Assembly (NCBI GenBank): GCA_022778805.1
Contig: JALFSN010000002.1
Location: 1 to 64,000, forward strand
Source of the DNA: Arcanobacterium sp.
GTDB lineage: Bacteria > Actinomycetota > Actinomycetes > Actinomycetales > Actinomycetaceae
DNA length: 64,000 bases
Direction: 5' to 3'
Shown piece after piece: positions 14,674 through 22,719 of the stretch; position 1 is the first letter of the stretch, and every line of letters begins with the position of its first letter. A program made the position numbers and the translations under genes. Below the pieces are notes generated by a model, which was not told the DNA's origin, made no database searches, and was given only the letters and a program-made list of their open reading frames with translations.

Positions 14674-16809
14674 TCAGCGGTACAGTCTTGAATAAAGTCC
14701 GCCCTGAGCTAAAAGTTCAGCGTGGGTACCCGACTCAACAACTGCCCCCTCATCCATGACAAAAATCTTGTCAAAATGGCGTATAGTCTCTAGGCGGTGC
14801 GCCACGACCACAATGGTTTTAGACATCCGTGAAAGATACGAAAACACTTTCGTTTCCGACAAGCTGTCGAGGGCACTGGTTGGTTCGTCAAGCAACAAGA
14901 ATTCTGCCTCAGAAAACAGGGATCGAGCGAGTATGATTCGCTGTTTTTGGCCGCCTGAAACATTAGAGCCCCCGTTGGATATGTTTGTATAGAGACCCAT
15001 TGGACTATTGGAGATCAATTCAGAAACGCCTAGCTCATCACAAATGTCCCTCAGCTTCGAATAGTCTGCTTCGCTTAGGTTATCGCTAAGGGAAATATTC
15101 TCGAGAATGGAACCAGAAAATAGAGAAGAATCCTGAGATGAATATGCAACGTACCGAGATAGAGAGTTCCGATGATACTTCCTACTATCCACGCCGTTGA
15201 CTGTGACAGTTCCAGAATATGGATACAGCATTCCAGACAAGAGCTTAAGAAGTGTGCTTTTGCCTGAACCACTTGGTCCTACGATTGCGATACGATCACC
15301 ACGATTGACACTAATTGAAAGATGGTCAACACACAGAGGCTCAAAGGCGCTATACCGGAATGAGATCTCGTTGGCCTCGATTGACTCTAACGACTCGTTC
15401 AGCTCCAACGAACCCGATCGCTCGTCATCTGGAGACACAAAATCCAAAATTTCGGATACCTTCGAGATATAGGTCTTGACCGTAATTAGCTGAGACAGTG
15501 ACTCAAGCACCGTTGTCACCGGCGTCAGAAATGCACCTGCAAGTGACAGAAAACCAATTACTGTGCCGAGCGAAACGTGACCCCCGAGAGATAGCTTGAG
15601 ACCTACGCAAAGCAACAGCATCGGGAGGATAAAGCTTAATGCCTCGCCAGCCGTATTCAGACGCGCAGCAAGAATCCCCTTTTTACGATCAAAAGCCTGT
15701 TTATCAAAGAAGCGAAGCTTCCAACGGTCGAGAATCTGTTCCTCAATACCCAACGACTTATACGTCTCGATAGCTCCAAAATACTCGGCAAGGATTTCTT
15801 GTGCCGCAACTTCACGGTGAACTCCACGCGAGACTAAGTCCCTGTTCCTGACCGAGTACCCTAGGGAGATCGCCGCGATGACAGTCGTCTGTAGAATAAC
15901 GATGGTTGCTAGAATTGGTGAGAATACAAGCATTACTACCAAATAGACCGAGGCAAACGTTACGTCAACCACCGCCACGAGAAGCCTTTGTGAGATGACC
16001 TGCTGAATGAGACTCGTTGAATTAATTCGAAACAGCAGATCACCAGTTCCATGAACCGCGAAGAACCGCATCGGAAATTCAATCATTCGTTGCATAAATT
16101 TGAATTGAACTAGGCGTTCGAATGCCAACTGAAAGTTGGTGGCACATAAAACGCGAGTGCTTTGGAGGATATAGTAAACGAGAGCTGCGGATCCTAGACA
16201 TAGAATCAGCATAAGCGGTGAAATACCACTCTGCAGACTCGTTACGTTATCAATTATCCAACGCTGGGCGAAAACAAATGCAAGAGACAATATTTGACTT
16301 GCAAGTGTTAAACCGGCGATCAAATATACGGAGCCAGACAACCGCTTCACTAACGCCACGAGTGAATTACCGAAGATTATTCTAGCCGGCTTTGACTTAG
16401 GTCTTACATCTATTCCTTCAATTAGTATGACCACGCCTGTGAAAGAATCTTCGAATTCCTGCTTGGAATACTTTAATCTCCCTTGAGCTGGATCAACGAC
16501 TGTAAATATATCCCTACTATACTTCTCAAGTACAACAAAATGGTCTCCATTCCAATGGCAGACTGCTGGCATTGGAAGCAGACCAAGATCGCTGGCACTG
16601 CGCATACGAACACCTTTGCATTTTATGCCGTAGTCGTTCAGAATCGATACCAAATTTGAAAATGATGTCCCTCCTCGCGGCACCCCATAGCGCTGCTCTA
16701 AGTCCAAGAGGGTGGTTGTAAGGCCGAAATATTGCAGTATCATCGAAGCGACAGCAATACCGCATTCGCTTTTGTCACCCTGCTCAACGAGAGGAACGCG
16801 TTTTTTCAT
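14674..16809 (-). CDS. lanT: LanT: peptidase-containing ABC transporter for lanthipeptides
   Basis: 711 residues. An N-terminal C39 peptidase (catalytic Cys16 in GDKSECG, His90 in WNGDHFVV, Asp106 in VVDPAQG) is followed by a six-helix ABC membrane domain (about 160-440) and an ATPase domain with Walker A GPSGSGKST, signature VSGGQKQR and Walker B FLLLDEPTSALD. It should cut the leaders after the GA site and export the modified peptides. ATG 16809 overlaps the upstream stop by 4 bases. AT-rich codon use unlike the housekeeping genes suggests horizontal transfer. Confidence 0.93.
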   Translation of the reverse strand: MKKRVPLVEQGDKSECGIAVASMILQYFGLTTTLLDLEQRYGVPRGGTSFSNLVSILNDYGIKCKGVRMRSASDLGLLPMPAVCHWNGDHFVVLEKYSRDIFTVVDPAQGRLKYSKQEFEDSFTGVVILIEGIDVRPKSKPARIIFGNSLVALVKRLSGSVYLIAGLTLASQILSLAFVFAQRWIIDNVTSLQSGISPLMLILCLGSAALVYYILQSTRVLCATNFQLAFERLVQFKFMQRMIEFPMRFFAVHGTGDLLFRINSTSLIQQVISQRLLVAVVDVTFASVYLVVMLVFSPILATIVILQTTVIAAISLGYSVRNRDLVSRGVHREVAAQEILAEYFGAIETYKSLGIEEQILDRWKLRFFDKQAFDRKKGILAARLNTAGEALSFILPMLLLCVGLKLSLGGHVSLGTVIGFLSLAGAFLTPVTTVLESLSQLITVKTYISKVSEILDFVSPDDERSGSLELNESLESIEANEISFRYSAFEPLCVDHLSISVNRGDRIAIVGPSGSGKSTLLKLLSGMLYPYSGTVTVNGVDSRKYHRNSLSRYVAYSSQDSSLFSGSILENISLSDNLSEADYSKLRDICDELGVSELISNSPMGLYTNISNGGSNVSGGQKQRIILARSLFSEAEFLLLDEPTSALDSLSETKVFSYLSRMSKTIVVVAHRLETIRHFDKIFVMDEGAVVESGTHAELLAQGGLYSRLYR

Positions 16810-17507
16810 TCGGGTCTCCCAACCGAGTTAAGATACTGTTGCAATGAGTCGTAATTAAACCATCCTCTCTCCTCCCAGTGCCTAGGCTCAGCTAGATCGC
16901 GAGGACGCTCTGCGAAGATGCGCTTGTAGTAGGTAAACTGCTGCTCCGTTATTCTTCCTACCCTCGGTTGCCGACCAGGCGCCAAAGCTCTATGTATAGC
17001 TTCATACACCCGCTTTAGCTGCGAATCAAAGCGTCCTTGTTGATCAAGTAATACAACGCCCTCAACGATCTCAAGACCAAGGCTTTCCATAATGAACTCG
17101 AGGTAGTTCTGAACCTCAGTAAATCCGTTATTTGACGCAGAGACGATAGATACTCCAGGCTTTCCTAATAAACGGAAGATGTGCAACCAACCCGAGATAC
17201 GTTCGATAAGCAGTTTTATATCCGCTGAAACGGCGTGTGCATACACAGGCGTACCAAGGACGAGGAGATCACAGCTGACCAATTTTTCTTTGAGCCATTC
17301 TCCGGAGTCTTCCTCGATTTGATCAGCACTATCGATCCCCGTAACAAACACGGAACTATCCGACACCGGGTGTAGATTCCAGTCATTAGGCGTCAATAAT
17401 TCACATTGGACACCATCATTCCTTAGAAGCTCAGACAGTGACCTTGCGAAGGCTAGCTGCTTCGATTCGGCACTTCTGGAACCTAAGATAAATAGCACGT
17501 TATTCAT
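16806..17507 (-). CDS. NADPH-dependent FMN reductase-like (flavodoxin-fold) protein in the lanthipeptide operon
   Basis: 233 residues. The N-terminal 170 have the flavodoxin/NADPH-FMN-reductase fold: NNVLFILGSRSAESKQLAFARSL (phosphate-binding loop), then CDLLVLGTPVYAHAVSADIK (the 'P.Y' FMN contact) and GKPGVSIVSASNN. The C-terminal 60 residues (RPRDLAEPRHWEERGWFNYD) are unassigned. It overlaps lanM by 8 bases and lanT by 4, so it is made with them. Such a gene is not standard in class II lanthipeptide operons; it may reduce dehydroamino acids to D-residues or make another redox modification. This is inference. Confidence 0.75.
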   Translation of the reverse strand: MNNVLFILGSRSAESKQLAFARSLSELLRNDGVQCELLTPNDWNLHPVSDSSVFVTGIDSADQIEEDSGEWLKEKLVSCDLLVLGTPVYAHAVSADIKLLIERISGWLHIFRLLGKPGVSIVSASNNGFTEVQNYLEFIMESLGLEIVEGVVLLDQQGRFDSQLKRVYEAIHRALAPGRQPRVGRITEQQFTYYKRIFAERPRDLAEPRHWEERGWFNYDSLQQYLNSVGRPE

Positions 17508-20500
17508 TGTGCTGCTCGCTATCTTTTGATAGGACTAGAATACTCGGAAGATGCATGTTTGTGAGTCTCAAAAGCGTGTACCCTATACCGGTAAGAGATT
17601 TAAATAGTCCTACATCAGGAAAACCAGGACGAGTCTCTATAGCAAAAGCACCCGATGCATTTGCTCGATCTACCATCGCCCTTGCCAGATCCCATGCATA
17701 ACCTAGGAAGCGCTCTTCTCCGGATGCTTGGTACGCTGAAATTGCCGCATCAATAATACCACAATTCCCATGACAGAGACTATCACTACGCATCAGTTCA
17801 TAATGGAAGAACCCCGTGGCATCTGCAGCTGAGATCAGTTCACCCTTGTCAAGAACATCGCCGCGCACCGCATCGCTAACAACATGAACGAAGCCAGCGA
17901 CTCCCCGGCAATACGAGCGATTCCCGTTAAGCTTCCAAGGGTTCTCGCCCGCGACTTTCAAAATATTCTTTGCGATATCCATATGCTTCAGAGAATCCAT
18001 TTTCGTGCCGTATCTCATTAGACTCAACGCAAGACCAAGTTGTCCATGCGCTACACCCATACCGTCGAAAGAGGACTTTGTAGTAGATTCTGCAAGTTGA
18101 TTGGCAAGAGCGTGTGTAGGGCCCAACCAAATATCGTCACCAGTCATCTCATAGCAGTCAATAAGTAGCGGCAGCAGACTGGATACGCCCGTAAGCCAAG
18201 AAAGATCATCGAACTTTCCACTTTCCACAATACTCCGAACACTATTCATACCGTCGATCATGAACCTTCGATTTGTTCGGTTTTGATTCAAGGAGTACAG
18301 ATTAAGCGCGAATGGTACGGTGGAAATCGGACCAACAAAAGCTGATAATCCAGCCGATATCGATGGGAGGGGGAGTAGTAATGTGTCACGCACCCGCTCG
18401 GCCATCTCAAGATAATCTGTGCGTCCTAATACGTCTCCGAGGTGAAGATAAAATAGACCTATTCCCGCCATGCCTGAATATACGTCACTTTGCAGAGGGA
18501 CAGGGATGAAGTCGTGGTCTTCATCCAAACTAAGCCACGAGATAGAATTGTCGATATTCGATTGAACTGAGGATGACATGCCCGCATAGGCGATTTCGGA
18601 GATCGTCTCTTTGAACATTGCAAGCGATTGTTCATGGTTCTTGTTACGCGAGAATTCATGAAAATGCGACTCCAACGGATCTATAAAGCTCGCCCCATCC
18701 GCCGAACCGATCTTGGCGCGAATTAGAGTATTTTGCGCATCAATGGTCAATGTGTCAGCGCCCGCACGAAGATGGTGGATCACAATACTTTGTGCGCTCT
18801 CCTCGAATGCGTTGTCGATGCGATTGCCAAGAGAATCAATTATATCTGTAGAATTAATTGGCGTCGTGAAATACGGCACATCGCCGTGAGACAAGTCGTA
18901 ATACTCGGCAAGATAGATTTCCGGAGAAATGCCTGGCATCGCGAAGAGATTCTCGTAAATCTTATCGCTCTCCCGGCGATCCTGCATGCAGCTTGGATGT
19001 AGTGAAAAATCAAGCAGCCTGGCATAAGAACTGGTTGCACGAATCAGAACTCTGCTTTCAGCCTCGTCGAAGCGCTGAACAATCTTCACTAATTCATCGG
19101 CGCAACGTGAAATGCCGTTAAGCGCGGAGGTGAATCCCAACAGTACCTCATTTGTATATCTACGATAGTCTGTGACTTTATCGCCATATCGAATTCGATT
19201 CTTGGCAGCGGGCATCACGCCTGGACTGCGTTCAAACCGCACATTCACATTGTCTACATCCTTTAGAACCAACATGCCATCAACGTTTTGTTCGTCAGCG
19301 CTAATTGCGCCTAGATCAACGCTGTTGAGCGACGCGTCGAGATATATCTTGCTTGGTAATAGTATTGAGCTTGTGACAAATCTCCCTGCTTGTTTCATTA
19401 CCTCAGTAGAGGCTTTTGAGAAACCACTGGCACCAAAACTAAGCCGATTCGCGATGAAAGTTTCCGCATCAACAATGACGGGTTGTTCACCCGAGATGAC
19501 AAGATTCTCCATATGTAGATCTGTGAACTGAAAGATGTAACTTATACCCAATAACTCACCAAACCGGCGATAAGCTCGTCGTACTTGGTCATGATTTTCA
19601 CAGGGAGAATGGGAGGCCTCTCGCGAAATAGAAAAATCGCTGAACCACCAGGTTTCAGGAAGCGATAGTGGCAACAGGTCGCTCTGCTGATTGAGGCGTG
19701 CAACCACTTCGTGAAACAATTTCTCCGCCTTTGAAGAGTGAGGTTTGTAGTACATCACGTCATCAGTTTCGGTCTGAATCCGCGCAACGGTACGCCCTCC
19801 GCGATGAGTGTCCCCTGCTCCTATTGTGATATCTCTAATACGGCAATTGGAGCCAAGACCAATCTTGGCAGAAACCCCACTGAGGTTTCCGCACATTTCT
19901 ATAGTGAAACCTATATGTCGGTTAGTCGTTTCGCTCATACAGCGAACTAAATTTGGATACGCTGAATAAAAGGTTTCAAGATTTTCACGTCGAGCGTATG
20001 TCGAAAGAAAATCAAGCAAGCGCTGACCTGATTCGTCGCTGCTACCATCTACTGCCCCACTTATTTGCAACGCATGAATTACGCATCGAACGCAGAGACG
20101 GTGAAGCGAATTTGCTAGGTTAATAATAAATGATTGGAGAATCTGTTCAGTAAAAATACTTGATGTTTTAAGGTGAGGCGTTATAGATTCAACCAGACGC
20201 GTAATGAATGGCGCATAGAGTAGTGCATAACCAGTTTCAACAGCCTGATCGAAATTGTGATTCTGCATGTCAACGCTGGTATCCCTGAACCAACGTGACG
20301 CCGCAATTGCCTCGGCTAGAACTGCTTCAACGTCTGAATCTGGATGTGGATCGCATGCCATTGAGATTATCTCTCGCGAGAACTTTCGCATAGACATGAC
20401 AGCATTCATCTGGTCAGCGGTTAGCGATTTCTTTCTTTCAGTCCAATGAAACCAGGAATGCTCTATGAATAGAGGTTTGAGCCGATCTTTTTCTATAGCG

Positions 20501-20568
20501 CGCTGGATAGCCGTACAGCGTTCGCTGAGATCTAGAGCGTTAATAAATTTTACCGGATCCACAATCAC
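17500..20568 (-). CDS. lanM: LanM: class II lanthipeptide synthetase
   Basis: 1022 residues, normal for LanM. The N-terminal dehydratase domain (DUF4135, about 150-520) includes YYKPHSSKAEKLFHEV and the kinase-like catalytic stretch TDLHMENLVISG then PVIVDAETFI. The C-terminal cyclase (LanC-like, about 680-1010) has all three zinc ligands: Cys887 (SYCRGVAG) and Cys932-His933 (SLCHGNCG). It phosphorylates and eliminates Ser/Thr and closes lanthionine rings on both precursor peptides. GTG 20568 follows AGGAAA. One LanM serving two precursors is as in enterococcal cytolysin. Confidence 0.95.
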   Translation of the reverse strand: MIVDPVKFINALDLSERCTAIQRAIEKDRLKPLFIEHSWFHWTERKKSLTADQMNAVMSMRKFSREIISMACDPHPDSDVEAVLAEAIAASRWFRDTSVDMQNHNFDQAVETGYALLYAPFITRLVESITPHLKTSSIFTEQILQSFIINLANSLHRLCVRCVIHALQISGAVDGSSDESGQRLLDFLSTYARRENLETFYSAYPNLVRCMSETTNRHIGFTIEMCGNLSGVSAKIGLGSNCRIRDITIGAGDTHRGGRTVARIQTETDDVMYYKPHSSKAEKLFHEVVARLNQQSDLLPLSLPETWWFSDFSISREASHSPCENHDQVRRAYRRFGELLGISYIFQFTDLHMENLVISGEQPVIVDAETFIANRLSFGASGFSKASTEVMKQAGRFVTSSILLPSKIYLDASLNSVDLGAISADEQNVDGMLVLKDVDNVNVRFERSPGVMPAAKNRIRYGDKVTDYRRYTNEVLLGFTSALNGISRCADELVKIVQRFDEAESRVLIRATSSYARLLDFSLHPSCMQDRRESDKIYENLFAMPGISPEIYLAEYYDLSHGDVPYFTTPINSTDIIDSLGNRIDNAFEESAQSIVIHHLRAGADTLTIDAQNTLIRAKIGSADGASFIDPLESHFHEFSRNKNHEQSLAMFKETISEIAYAGMSSSVQSNIDNSISWLSLDEDHDFIPVPLQSDVYSGMAGIGLFYLHLGDVLGRTDYLEMAERVRDTLLLPLPSISAGLSAFVGPISTVPFALNLYSLNQNRTNRRFMIDGMNSVRSIVESGKFDDLSWLTGVSSLLPLLIDCYEMTGDDIWLGPTHALANQLAESTTKSSFDGMGVAHGQLGLALSLMRYGTKMDSLKHMDIAKNILKVAGENPWKLNGNRSYCRGVAGFVHVVSDAVRGDVLDKGELISAADATGFFHYELMRSDSLCHGNCGIIDAAISAYQASGEERFLGYAWDLARAMVDRANASGAFAIETRPGFPDVGLFKSLTGIGYTLLRLTNMHLPSILVLSKDSEQHNE

Positions 20569-20652
20569 TTTCCTATCGTTCCATTTGCTCGAACTAGTAT
20601 TGAGAACGTCGCTTCATCTCGATGCTGTAACGATTTGCAGTCTACGAAGCTA

Positions 20653-20682
20653 GGGTGCGAACTAGAATACTAGACCGCACCC
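20653..20682 (-). terminator. Hairpin between the precursor genes and lanM (attenuator)
   Basis: GGGTGCG/CGCACCC with a nested CTAG-TATT-CTAG, 24 bases after the stop of lanA1. The trailing T content is low, so it probably allows partial read-through into lanM and stabilises the precursor mRNA, as is common in lantibiotic operons. Confidence 0.55.
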
Positions 20683-20705
20683 CAACTCCGAGGATAACTA
20701 ACGTA

Positions 20706-20924
20706 TCAGTCGCGACATTTCGCCCAAGCAGATGCGGTGAAGCTGACAACCCAGCTAACCGCTGCTCCTGACACAACCTTACTGACAGATATACAAGGGG
20801 CGGACGAGGTTGTTACCGTCGGTGTCGCATTTGGCGTATATTCGCCCTTAGCTCCTGTGATAAAATCCATTTCTTCCTGTGATAGTTCCTCAAAGCTGGG
20901 CCCGAGTTTCTCGTGTTGCTTCAT
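20706..20924 (-). CDS. lanA1: Lanthipeptide precursor A1 (cytolysin-like, two Cys)
   Basis: 72 residues from ATG 20924 (GGGAGG 8 nt upstream). The leader GPSFEELSQEEMDFITGA (residues 8-25) closely resembles CylL leaders (GPSFEELS.EEMEAI.GS). C39 cleavage is expected after Gly24-Ala25, leaving an 8-residue stretch (KGEYTPNA) before the core TPTVTTSSAPC. The core has Cys44 and Cys70 and many Ser/Thr, with a long hydrophobic middle. Two cysteines match the small cytolysin subunit CylLS, though the core here (about 39 residues) is longer. Confidence 0.9.
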   Translation of the reverse strand: MKQHEKLGPSFEELSQEEMDFITGAKGEYTPNATPTVTTSSAPCISVSKVVSGAAVSWVVSFTASAWAKCRD

Positions 20925-20937
20925 GATGGTTACCTCC

Positions 20938-21156
20938 CTAGATGCATCGCTTTGTATATGAAACAAGTCCCGAGATAGCGGAGATACCTCCACTAATACA
21001 GACCCAAGAACTTGTCGTGATGTTGATACATGGCACCGAACTGGTCACCACAGTAGGCGTTGCTTGAGGTTGTGCTAAACCATTAGCGCCCGTGATAAAG
21101 TCCATTTCTTCTTGTGTAAGTTCTGTGAAAGAAGCACCAAACTGTTCGCGGTTCAT
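20938..21156 (-). CDS. lanA2: Lanthipeptide precursor A2 (cytolysin-like, three Cys)
   Basis: 72 residues from ATG 21156 (GGAAGG 7 nt upstream). Leader ASFTELTQEEMDFITGA (residues 8-24) parallels that of the A1 precursor; QEEMDFITGA is identical in both. After the GA site and NGLAQPQA the core starts TPTVVTSSVPC; Cys43, Cys53 and Cys71 allow up to three rings. Three cysteines and a long hydrophobic core match cytolysin CylLL. The A1 gene follows after 13 bases, so both peptides are made from one transcript. Together they are probably the two components of one bacteriocin or cytolysin. Confidence 0.9.
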   Translation of the reverse strand: MNREQFGASFTELTQEEMDFITGANGLAQPQATPTVVTSSVPCINITTSSWVCISGGISAISGLVSYTKRCI

Positions 21157-21179
21157 AAGTAATCCTTCCATGGTTAGGT

Positions 21180-21323
21180 TTACAACCAATGTTGTGTGTA
21201 GGTGAGAAGTCCAAGGAGTGCTCCTACTCCAAGGCCTAGCAAGAGCCATATATTGCTATCCCATATAGAACGCTCCTTGTTTTCTTGATGATTCAGCTCT
21301 GGATTTTCGGTTAGTTCTAGCAT
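21180..21323 (-). CDS. Small membrane peptide at the head of the lanthipeptide operon (possible immunity)
   Basis: 47 residues from ATG 21323, with a perfect AAGGAGG five bases upstream. A charged N-terminal half (LELTENPELNHQENKERSIW) precedes one membrane helix rich in Leu and Gly (NIWLLLGLGVGALLGLLTY). It has no cysteine and no leader motif, so it is not a third lanthipeptide precursor. A single-helix immunity peptide is the simplest guess because no LanFEG transporter is visible. An in-frame extension to ATG 21794 (204 residues, with its own AAGGAAGG) exists but does not look protein-like. Confidence 0.6.
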   Translation of the reverse strand: MLELTENPELNHQENKERSIWDSNIWLLLGLGVGALLGLLTYTQHWL

Positions 21324-21487
21324 CGATTCCTCCTTACTGTCAGCATGCTGGTCACTCATAGGCGTATACATGAGCTTTATCAGCTGCAGTATCGGCGGTG
21401 GCCTAGCTTGGTTTTGCTCATGGCGCATACAAGTCGTAAGGCATGGCTCGCGGCCGGTTTGTAATGTTTGCAGTACATGATTAGGTA

Positions 21488-21520
21488 GCGTTAACGCGAT
21501 GTGCACCGTTGCACACGTTA
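21488..21520. promoter_or_regulatory. Dyad symmetry upstream of the lanthipeptide operon
   Basis: GCGTTAACGC (21488-21497) is a perfect palindrome. It runs into a second dyad GTGCA-N4-TGCAC (21501-21514) framed by TAACG and CGTTA (21492-21496 and 21516-21520). The surrounding 570 bases hold no convincing gene. Likely a regulator-binding site for the lan operon; the regulator itself is not encoded nearby. Confidence 0.4.
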
Positions 21521-21829
21521 GGGTGGCGGTTCTCAGGCTAACCTCTAAAAACCACCTTGTAACTATACAGATGTTGCATCTTCTAATGGGTGGGGGGTGA
21601 CGGAGTTGTTTGACTGTGTCCGACCTCGAAAGTTGTTGAATGACGTCGATGTAGAAGATGTCGTTAAGTACTTCTATTTCCCTCGCAACCGAGGATATCT
21701 GGTGAAAATTACCAATCTCCAACTGGTCAAGCAGTGTCGGAGGAGAACGATCAAGGCGCTGCTGCTGCGCATGCGAACCACGACACCAACACATCGAACC
21801 GCCCCTTCCTTCAAAATTATTATTCGCAC

Positions 21830-21859
21830 ACTATATCATTTGACTTTCCAGCGCGGCAA
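21830..21859 (-). promoter_or_regulatory. Candidate promoter of the lanthipeptide operon
   Basis: On the minus strand TTGCCG (21859-21854), an 18-bp spacer and TATAGT (21835-21830). It lies just inside the breakpoint with the hsdM remnant and reads into the lan genes about 500 bases downstream. Promoter prediction by eye only. Confidence 0.35.
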
Positions 21860-21883
21860 TAGCAATAGCCACATTTGTGTCAC

Positions 21884-22544
21884 CTAGATTTCGTAGAGCG
21901 AGGACATCGCACCACCAGCGCAAATCCGCTCGATATCCTCCTCGGTACTAAAAAGATATTGACCATGAGCTTGATGACTTCGCGTGGGGTGAAGCGCTGC
22001 TCATCAACAGTCTTGTTCGACAACTCAGAAAACCGGCGAATCAATTCCTCAAAGATGTAACCCATCTGGTCGTTACTCACGACATCCGGGCGAAAGTTGA
22101 CTTTAGAGGACGTGAATTTGGAAAGCACCTGATATAGCAAGTCCGCCTTGTCAAGGCGTTCTATGACATTGTAGAAATTGTATGCCTCCATCACTCCACA
22201 GGCGCGAACCCTTCCACGTAGTAGCTCAGGTTCCGCTCGAGATTGTCCGGGGCGTCCAGCAAGGTCTTGAGAGTGAAGTTCGAGGTGTTCCAAAATGGAT
22301 AGCCCGTAGCTTTCGCGTACTGCAGCTCCTTGATCTTGTTCGGCAGCGAAATGGCCTTGATATCGAGCACTGCCTGCTTGGTGTCCACCAGAACCGAATC
22401 GAGGCGGGTCAGCACAGTGAACGGCAACACGTCATCGCCGTATTCGTGCTCCTTGTAGTCGCCACGCAAGAGCTCTGCGATATTCCAGATCAATGAAACG
22501 TGGCTGGAGAAGTTTTTAGTGCTCACTCGGGTCGATTCCTTCAC
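21884..22544 (-). pseudogene. hsdM: hsdM remnant: N-terminal part of type I DNA methyltransferase, frameshifted
   Basis: Starts like HsdM (SLIWNIAELLRGDYKEHEYGDDVLPFTVLTRLD), then shifts frame near 22201 (…EGFAPVE stop, continuing as MEAYNFYNVIERLDKADLLY), and again near 21945 (VIKLMVNI then LFSTEEDIERICAGG). It stops at 21884 before the catalytic NPPF motif, so the enzyme cannot be active. The rest of hsdM, hsdS and most of hsdR are missing; the lanthipeptide operon now occupies that place. The first codon overlaps the antitoxin gene. Confidence 0.85.
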
Positions 22545-22719
22545 CCATCAGTCGTTCGTAGCGTTCATTGGAGATCACCACGGCGATCGGTTTTCCGCAG
22601 CGCAGAACATAAGCAGGCTCATCCTTCTCGGCCACCTCTTTGATCAGGCGCGATGCTTGACCGCGCCAGAGATCACCAATGGTGATACGGCGCATCGGAA
22701 CCTTGCGTCGTTTGGCCAC
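22516..22719 (-). CDS. Phd/YefM-family antitoxin
   Basis: 67 residues from GTG 22719, preceded by GGAGGGAGG. It has the Phd/YefM pattern: MRRITIGDLWRGQASRLIKE, EPAYVLRCGKPIAVVIS, and NERYERLMG. These proteins are DNA-binding antitoxins; no toxin gene is beside it. In this family solitary antitoxins are sometimes found at the head of restriction operons, where they may act as regulators. It overlaps the hsdM remnant start and was probably co-transcribed with it. Confidence 0.65.
   Translation of the reverse strand: MAKRRKVPMRRITIGDLWRGQASRLIKEVAEKDEPAYVLRCGKPIAVVISNERYERLMGEGIDPSEH

Noticed and set aside
21324-21794. In-frame N-terminal extension of the 47-residue membrane peptide (204 residues in total)
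   Set aside because: It has a ribosome-site-like AAGGAAGG but its sequence is not protein-like; the internal ATG has a perfect AAGGAGG.
21597-21887. 96-codon + strand frame upstream of the lanthipeptide operon
   Set aside because: No ribosome site, no recognisable family, composition like random translation, and it crosses the hsdM breakpoint.
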